The notes under the pieces: generated by a model
Database searches by the model: none
What the model saw: only the letters and a program-made list of their open reading frames with translations
What the model was told of the DNA's origin: nothing
Assembly (NCBI GenBank): GCA_944381625.1
Contig: CALWLW010000001.1
Location: 124,001 to 188,000, forward strand
Reading direction: 5' to 3'
Source: an uncultured Lachnoclostridium sp.
Lineage (GTDB): Bacteria; Bacillota; Clostridia; Lachnospirales; Lachnospiraceae
Length of the DNA: 64,000 nt
Part shown: positions 59,758 to 64,000 of the stretch, one piece after another
Layout: each line of letters begins with the position of its first letter
Position numbering within the stretch: position 1 is the stretch's first letter
Made by a program: the position numbers and the translations under genes

Positions 59758-59818
59758 ACCCCGATGCATGCGTCACCGTCAGCTGACGTCTCATATGCCT
59801 GCAGCGGGGTGTTTTTTT
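59758..59818 (+). terminator. Terminator after the hypothetical gene
   Basis: ACCCCG (59758-59763) and CGGGGT (59805-59810) close a long imperfect hairpin, followed by seven T's (59812-59818). A second small perfect hairpin (GCGCCG-TCA-CGGCGC) follows at 59819-59833. Confidence 0.75.
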
Positions 59819-59876
59819 GCGCCGTCACGGCGCGTGAAACGGGCTGGGCCGCTTTGGAGTTTCCCTGAACTGGAAA

Positions 59877-59905
59877 TTTACCTGAGGATGCAAATATGAT
59901 ACAAT
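59877..59905 (+). promoter_or_regulatory. Promoter of the envelope two-component operon
   Basis: TTTACC (59877-59882), 17-base spacer, TACAAT (59900-59905). A perfect palindrome GTAGCGCTAC (59933-59942) lies just before the ATG. Confidence 0.5.
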
Positions 59906-59948
59906 CCTGTTGGATAATAGCTGTAGCGCTACGAGGGAGTGAACATAT

Positions 59949-60602
59949 ATGTTGAAAATACTGATTGCGGAGGATGAGGAACCCATTGCAAATCTGATCC
60001 GGATGAACCTGAAAAAAGCGGGCTATAGCTGTCAATGCGTATACGACGGAGAGGCGGCGTCCAATCTTCTGGAAAAAGAACGGTTTGATCTGCTGCTTCT
60101 GGATATTATGCTTCCCAGGATCAGCGGCTATGAGGTGATGGAGTACGCCAAAAGCCTGGACGTACCGGTGATCTTTATCACGGCCATGAGTTCCATCAGC
60201 CAGAGGGTAGCGGGACTGAAGATGGGGGCGGAGGACTACATCGTAAAGCCTTTTGAGATTGTGGAGCTTCTGGCCAGGGTGGAGGCGGTTCTGCGCCGCT
60301 GCCAGAAGATCGGGAAGCAGATCCACGTGCTGGATGTGGAGATCGACCTGTCCAGCCGGATCGTCCTCCAGAACGGGCAGCAGGTGCTGCTGACGCCGAA
60401 GGAATATGAACTGCTTTTGTTTTTCGCCCGCAATCCCAATATCGCCCTGTACCGGGAGACCCTGTATGAACAGGTATGGGAGCGGGAATACACCGGCGAC
60501 AGCCGTACCGTGGATCTGCACGTACAGAGGCTGAAGAAGAAACTGGGCTGGGATGACCATATCAGCGCCGTATATAAAATCGGATATCGTCTGGAGACCT
60601 GA
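59949..60602 (+). CDS. OmpR-family response regulator
   Basis: A 217-residue regulator. Receiver: LIAEDEEPIANLIRMNLKKA, phospho-acceptor LLLLDIMLPRISGYEVM, FITAMSSISQRVAGL and VKPFEIVELLAR. DNA-binding winged helix: LLTPKEYELLLFFARNP, SRTVDLHVQRLKKKLG and YKIGYRLE. It is followed two bases later by its kinase. Layout resembles VanR-type regulators. Confidence 0.94.
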   Translation: MLKILIAEDEEPIANLIRMNLKKAGYSCQCVYDGEAASNLLEKERFDLLLLDIMLPRISGYEVMEYAKSLDVPVIFITAMSSISQRVAGLKMGAEDYIVKPFEIVELLARVEAVLRRCQKIGKQIHVLDVEIDLSSRIVLQNGQQVLLTPKEYELLLFFARNPNIALYRETLYEQVWEREYTGDSRTVDLHVQRLKKKLGWDDHISAVYKIGYRLET

Positions 60603-60604
60603 AG

Positions 60605-62023
60605 ATGAAATTTTTCTGGAAAATCTATTTTTCATTTACCGTACTTTTTTTAGTTTCCTTCGGTCTCTTCGGCGCCTGGATGATCCAGGTCACATTTGAG
60701 AAATCCTATCAGAAAGTGCTGGAAGAGGGGGAGCGGGACAGCCGGATGTTCCAGCTGGCATTCGAGATGAACATGAACGCCATGGCGGACGCGTACCAGA
60801 ACGACGGCATGATCTCCGTTGCCGCCGGCTCCGTGATAGAGAACCTGGCGGGGAGCGGCGATATTTACCGGATCTACGGAAATTACAAGCTGATTTATGA
60901 AAGTCAGGAGTCGGACGTCCAAAGTGGTCTGTGGCTGGAACTGACGGAGGAAAAACCCAGCGGGTATACCCTGGCGCGGGATGGGAACCGGACCTGGCTG
61001 GTATATGCCTGCCGTTCCGATCTGGGTCCCAGGGTCTTCTATCTGGAAAATCTCACGGATATCTCGGAGATTTACAGGGATCGGGAATCCTATTATGATA
61101 TGTATACGGTTGTGGTTCTGATCCTGACGGCGGTCACGGCCGTGCTGGTCTATCTGATCACCCGTATCCTTACCCGATCCATCCATGAACTGTCCCATAC
61201 CGCCAGGGGATTTACCGGAGGAGATTATACGGCGCGCGCTCTGGAACAAGGAGGGGACGAGATCGCGGGACTGGCCCACGATTTCAATGAGATGGCGGAT
61301 ACCATCTCGGAGAAAATGCAGGAACTGGAGGACCAGGCCAAACGTCAGGAGGATTTCACGGCTTCCTTCGCCCATGAATTAAAAACGCCCCTCACTTCCA
61401 TCATCGGCTATGCGGACATGCTCCGCACGGTGGACTGTACGAAAGAGGAGACCTTTGAAGCGGTCAACTATATCTTCTGGCAGGGGAAACGGCTGGAAAG
61501 CCTTTCCTTTAAGCTGCTGGAGCTGATCGTGGCAGAAAAACAGGAATATGACTTCCGTACGCTGAAAGCGGAAGAACTGGTGCAGGATGCGGTGGAACTG
61601 ACCAGGACTGGCCGGGAAGAGAAGAACATCCGGCTGACCATGAACCTGAAAGAAGGGACGGTGACCGGCGACCGCGATCTGCTGGTCTCGGTGTTTACCA
61701 ATCTTCTGGATAATGCCAGGAAAGCCGTGCCGGAGCAGGGGCGCATCCACATCCGGGGGCGGGGGCATGCGGGCGGCTACCTGTTCAGCGTGTCCGATAA
61801 CGGATGCGGCATGGAGGAAAAAGAACTTTCCCGCATCACGGAAGCGTTCTACATGGTGGACAAATCCCGCGCCCGAAAAGAAGGAGGCGCCGGGCTTGGC
61901 ATGACGCTGTGCAGCCGGATTCTGGATCTCCACGACGCACAGTGGAAAATATCCAGCGTACCGGGAAAAGGGACGACGATTGCCCTCTGGTTTCCCGGAG
62001 AAAAGGGGGAAGAGCAGGCATGA
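60605..62023 (+). CDS. HAMP-containing sensor histidine kinase
   Basis: A 472-residue kinase. TM1 ~8-28, an extracytoplasmic sensor of ~130 residues, TM2 ~168-190, HAMP (~190-245), H-box FAHELKTPLTSIIGYADMLR, N-box NLLDNARKAVPE, G1 VSDNGCGM and G2 GGAGLGMTLCSRIL. The extracellular part suggests direct sensing of an envelope or wall signal. Overlaps the next gene by four bases. Confidence 0.93.
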   Translation: MKFFWKIYFSFTVLFLVSFGLFGAWMIQVTFEKSYQKVLEEGERDSRMFQLAFEMNMNAMADAYQNDGMISVAAGSVIENLAGSGDIYRIYGNYKLIYESQESDVQSGLWLELTEEKPSGYTLARDGNRTWLVYACRSDLGPRVFYLENLTDISEIYRDRESYYDMYTVVVLILTAVTAVLVYLITRILTRSIHELSHTARGFTGGDYTARALEQGGDEIAGLAHDFNEMADTISEKMQELEDQAKRQEDFTASFAHELKTPLTSIIGYADMLRTVDCTKEETFEAVNYIFWQGKRLESLSFKLLELIVAEKQEYDFRTLKAEELVQDAVELTRTGREEKNIRLTMNLKEGTVTGDRDLLVSVFTNLLDNARKAVPEQGRIHIRGRGHAGGYLFSVSDNGCGMEEKELSRITEAFYMVDKSRARKEGGAGLGMTLCSRILDLHDAQWKISSVPGKGTTIALWFPGEKGEEQA

Positions 62024-62976
62024 AGAAGAATATTTTTGCCGTTTGTCTGGCAGGGACCGTCCTTCTGGCGGCGGGCGTTGTATTTCTTCCCCGTTATATC
62101 AGCCGAAGCCTGGATCTGCGCAGCATCAACCGGATCGTCCTGACGGACCGTGACATGTTTTCCTATATGGAACCCAGCGCTTATGATCTGCCGGGAAACG
62201 ACGCGGGATTCAAAAGCCTGCAGGACGGGACGGGGGAGCTGACCCTGATCGCATCCTTTGACCGTCAGACGGTGAAACTGAACGAAGAACTGCTGCAGGG
62301 GATCGAAGAAGAAATGTTCACTTTTTCCGAAGCTATGGGATATGATATATGGTTCCCCTACGATACGTCGGCGCAAGCTTATTCGGATGCGGAAGCCTAT
62401 TCGGGCGGAAATGCCTATTCGTATAGCAAGATATCCTCCGGCTACGAAATTGCGTCGCCGGATCAGGCGGAATCTGCGGAATATTATTCGCTGGTCTATC
62501 CGTCGGAGGAAGATTCCCGCGTGAAACAGATGCTGAATTTCTGGGTGGTTCATTATACGGACGCATTGAGCATGGACAGTTATTTTCTGGTCAATGAGGA
62601 TAACTATAAAATCTATTATGCATGGATCTACAATACCCGTACGGAGGAGATCTGCTCGCTTCTGGAAATGGCTTCCGAGGAACAGAATCCGAAAGAACTG
62701 GAAAGGTACGTATGGGACGCGTTTTCTCTCGCTACTGCCGCTGAGGGATGCCTGTATTATTATGAAGCGGAATTTTATGACGAGATCTCCTGGCCGGAAA
62801 CGCTTTCCATGAAAAATCCTGCTGCCGTAAGTATGGTCTTTGGCGCAGAGAAAATTGTGGCGGAGGAGCGGCCCCTTCCGGCAAGCCGCAGAGGCTGCCG
62901 GGGACTGGGGATCGGGCTGCAGAGCGCAGGCGCCGCCCTTTCTCCTGATGAAAAGGAAACGAATGATAGAGGATGA
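62020..62976 (+). CDS. Exported/anchored protein linked to the two-component system
   Basis: A 318-residue protein with an N-terminal signal anchor (NIFAVCLAGTVLLAAGVVFLP) and an extracytoplasmic domain. An acidic, Tyr/Ser-rich segment contains three 18-bp repeats giving AYSDAE-AYSGGN-AYSYSK. No family recognised. The ATGA overlap with the kinase and with the VanY-like gene suggests it helps sensing or is the regulated envelope factor. The frame is open further upstream but that would lie inside the kinase gene. Confidence 0.8.
   Translation: MKKNIFAVCLAGTVLLAAGVVFLPRYISRSLDLRSINRIVLTDRDMFSYMEPSAYDLPGNDAGFKSLQDGTGELTLIASFDRQTVKLNEELLQGIEEEMFTFSEAMGYDIWFPYDTSAQAYSDAEAYSGGNAYSYSKISSGYEIASPDQAESAEYYSLVYPSEEDSRVKQMLNFWVVHYTDALSMDSYFLVNEDNYKIYYAWIYNTRTEEICSLLEMASEEQNPKELERYVWDAFSLATAAEGCLYYYEAEFYDEISWPETLSMKNPAAVSMVFGAEKIVAEERPLPASRRGCRGLGIGLQSAGAALSPDEKETNDRG
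62377..62430 (+). repeat. Three 18-bp in-frame repeats
   Basis: Units 62377-62394, 62395-62412 and 62413-62430 each begin GC(T/C)TATTCG and encode AYS plus three variable residues. Confidence 0.75.
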
Positions 62977-63809
62977 TGGATATGGGCAGATTAAGAGAAC
63001 GAGAAAAACGGAAAAAACGTGCCAGAAGGCTGAGAATTCAGAAAGCGGCGACCGCAGCCCTGGGCGTCCTTGTGCTGGCGCTGGGATGGAAGGTGGTCAC
63101 GCTGGCGATACATATCCTGCCGGAAAGTTCAGATGGAGAAATCCGTACGGCAGAGAGCGGTCAGACAGAATCTGAATGGTCGGATTCCCAGGAGACGGAC
63201 GCGCAGGAGAGGCTCCGAACGGAGCGCACGCCGCTGTCAGACCTTTCGGAGGACATCCTTTTGGTGAATAAGGAGAATCCTTTGCCGGATACCTACCGGC
63301 CGGAGCTGGTGAAGCTTCGCAGCTATGGAGTGGAAGTGGCTCAGGAGATGTACGAGGATCTGACGGACATGCTGAACGATGGAGAAGCGGAAGGGCTGGT
63401 GTTCTGGGTGGCTTCCGGCTACCGGAGCATGGAACGGCAGAGAGAACTCCTGGACGAAGATATCGAGGCTCTGATGCGCAGGGGCAGTTCACCTTCTGAG
63501 GCCTATGAGGAAGTGGTGCAGGAGACTATGCCTGTGGGCTGCAGCGAGCATGCCACCGGTCTGGCTGTGGATATTGTGGCGAAAGATTATCAGATATTGG
63601 ACGAAAAGCAGGAGCGCACGGAGGAGATTCAGTGGCTGCAGGAAAACTGCAGCCGGTACGGATTCATTCTCCGTTATCCGAAAGGAAAAGAGGATATCAC
63701 AAAAGTCTCCTATGAATCCTGGCATTTCCGGTACGTGGGAAAGGCGGCGGCAGAGGAGATCATGGAGTCGGGGCTGACCCTGGAGGAATATCTGGAGGGG
63801 AAAGCGTAA
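62973..63809 (+). CDS. VanY-like D-alanyl-D-alanine carboxypeptidase (M15B)
   Basis: About 278 residues: very basic N-terminus, one membrane anchor (~29-49), a linker, then the M15B peptidase with WVASGYRSMERQ, the zinc motif SEHATGLAVDI (H-x6-D) and the third ligand YESWHFRYVG. It removes the terminal D-Ala from wall precursors outside the membrane. Start is among ATGs at 62973, 62976 and 62982; the last has the best AGAGG spacing. Fourth gene of the regulator-kinase-exported protein unit, reminiscent of vanRS-vanY without vanHAX. Confidence 0.92.
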   Translation: MMDMGRLREREKRKKRARRLRIQKAATAALGVLVLALGWKVVTLAIHILPESSDGEIRTAESGQTESEWSDSQETDAQERLRTERTPLSDLSEDILLVNKENPLPDTYRPELVKLRSYGVEVAQEMYEDLTDMLNDGEAEGLVFWVASGYRSMERQRELLDEDIEALMRRGSSPSEAYEEVVQETMPVGCSEHATGLAVDIVAKDYQILDEKQERTEEIQWLQENCSRYGFILRYPKGKEDITKVSYESWHFRYVGKAAAEEIMESGLTLEEYLEGKA

Positions 63810-63830
63810 GTTATTGATACTGGAACTGAT

Positions 63831-63884
63831 AAAAAATCCCGCAGAGGTTCATGGCCTTAAAAACATGAATCCTGCGGGACTTTT
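63831..63884. terminator. Bidirectional terminator between the VanY-like gene and lexA
   Basis: An imperfect hairpin closed by TCCCGCAG/CTGCGGGA-type arms (63837-63844 and 63872-63879) is flanked by AAAAAA (63831-63836) and TTTT (63881-63884), serving both converging genes. Confidence 0.8.
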
Positions 63885-63901
63885 CTGCAGATATCATTGT
63901 T

Positions 63902-64000
63902 TTAGAAAATCCTCATCACACCGAAGACTTTGCCCAGGATCGTCACCTGATCCACGATGATGGGGTTCATGGAGTCGTTCTCCGGCTGGAGGCGGTAGTG
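63902..64000 (-). CDS. lexA: LexA repressor, C-terminal end
   Basis: Only the last ~32 codons are inside the window; the gene continues off the right edge. On the minus strand they read [31 protein letters not shown] and stop, matching the S24 peptidase C-terminus of LexA (RLxPENxxMxPIxVD, GKVxGvxR). It would repress SOS genes; ruvAB and recU in this window are typical functional relatives. Confidence 0.88.
   Translation of the reverse strand, partial: HYRLQPENDSMNPIIVDQVTILGKVFGVMRIF

Noticed and set aside
1-64000. tRNA, rRNA, CRISPR array, insertion sequence or prophage genes
   Set aside because: I saw no cloverleaf with CCA-type end, no regularly spaced repeats, no transposase or integrase motifs and no phage structural genes anywhere in the window.

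Overview
The window reads as chromosomal DNA of a GC-rich (mid-to-high 50s percent by eye) anaerobic Clostridia member, most likely Lachnospiraceae. Support comes from a fused ispH-rpsA gene, a complete six-gene Rnf ferredoxin:NAD+ oxidoreductase operon, a HisZ-dependent short HisG, Prp next to an L27 with a cleavable N-terminal extension, strong AGGAGG ribosome-binding sites and many tight ATGA overlaps. The organism name is inference; no rRNA or marker gene is present to settle it.

Layout. 0-4.4 kb: end of an oxaloacetate decarboxylase alpha gene, an HI0933-like flavoprotein, cmk and ispH-rpsA. 4.5-10 kb: rnfCDGEAB followed by a MerR regulator. 10-24.7 kb: a DMT exporter on the minus strand, then a housekeeping run (ruvAB, zapA, U32 peptidase, FtsW/RodA protein, class B PBP, RsmF- and RsuA/RluA-type rRNA enzymes, YgiQ radical SAM protein, recU). 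24.7-29.8 kb: a partial histidine operon hisZGDB ending in a large HisA/F-like-HisI-HisE fusion. 29.9-36.2 kb: xpt, a ferredoxin-nitroreductase, an AraC regulator divergent from a DMT transporter, a methyltransferase and a D,D-carboxypeptidase.

From about 36.2 to 46 kb the window turns accessory. It holds a putative exported cysteine peptidase, an AT-richer two-component/ABC transporter/XRE cassette of the bacitracin or lantibiotic self-protection type, a CAT-like acetyltransferase, a pyridoxamine-oxidase-like protein, a second membrane-bound XRE regulator, and an FMN-riboswitch-controlled RibU. It also holds a compact ToxN/AbiQ-like protein preceded by a promoter, a structured RNA and a terminator, which is the arrangement of a type III toxin-antitoxin locus.

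46-59.7 kb returns to core functions: a metallophosphatase, a large membrane protein, a paired radical SAM/DUF2344 unit, RNase E/G, rplU-rpmA with Prp nearby, obg, yhbY, a nadD-yqeK fusion, rsfS, a NUDIX hydrolase, an orphan HicB and an ECF sigma/anti-sigma pair. 59.9-63.8 kb is a four-gene envelope-sensing unit (OmpR regulator, HAMP histidine kinase, exported protein, VanY-like peptidase). The window ends in the 3' end of lexA on the minus strand.

The genes reflect a fermentative, ion-gradient-driven metabolism (oxaloacetate decarboxylase, Rnf), autonomous histidine synthesis and heavy investment in cell-wall remodelling and antimicrobial-peptide sensing. The most unusual items are the type III toxin-antitoxin-like locus at 45.4-46.0 kb, the catalytically degenerate HisA/F-like domain fused to HisIE, and an AT-rich patch that spans the junction inside ispH-rpsA.
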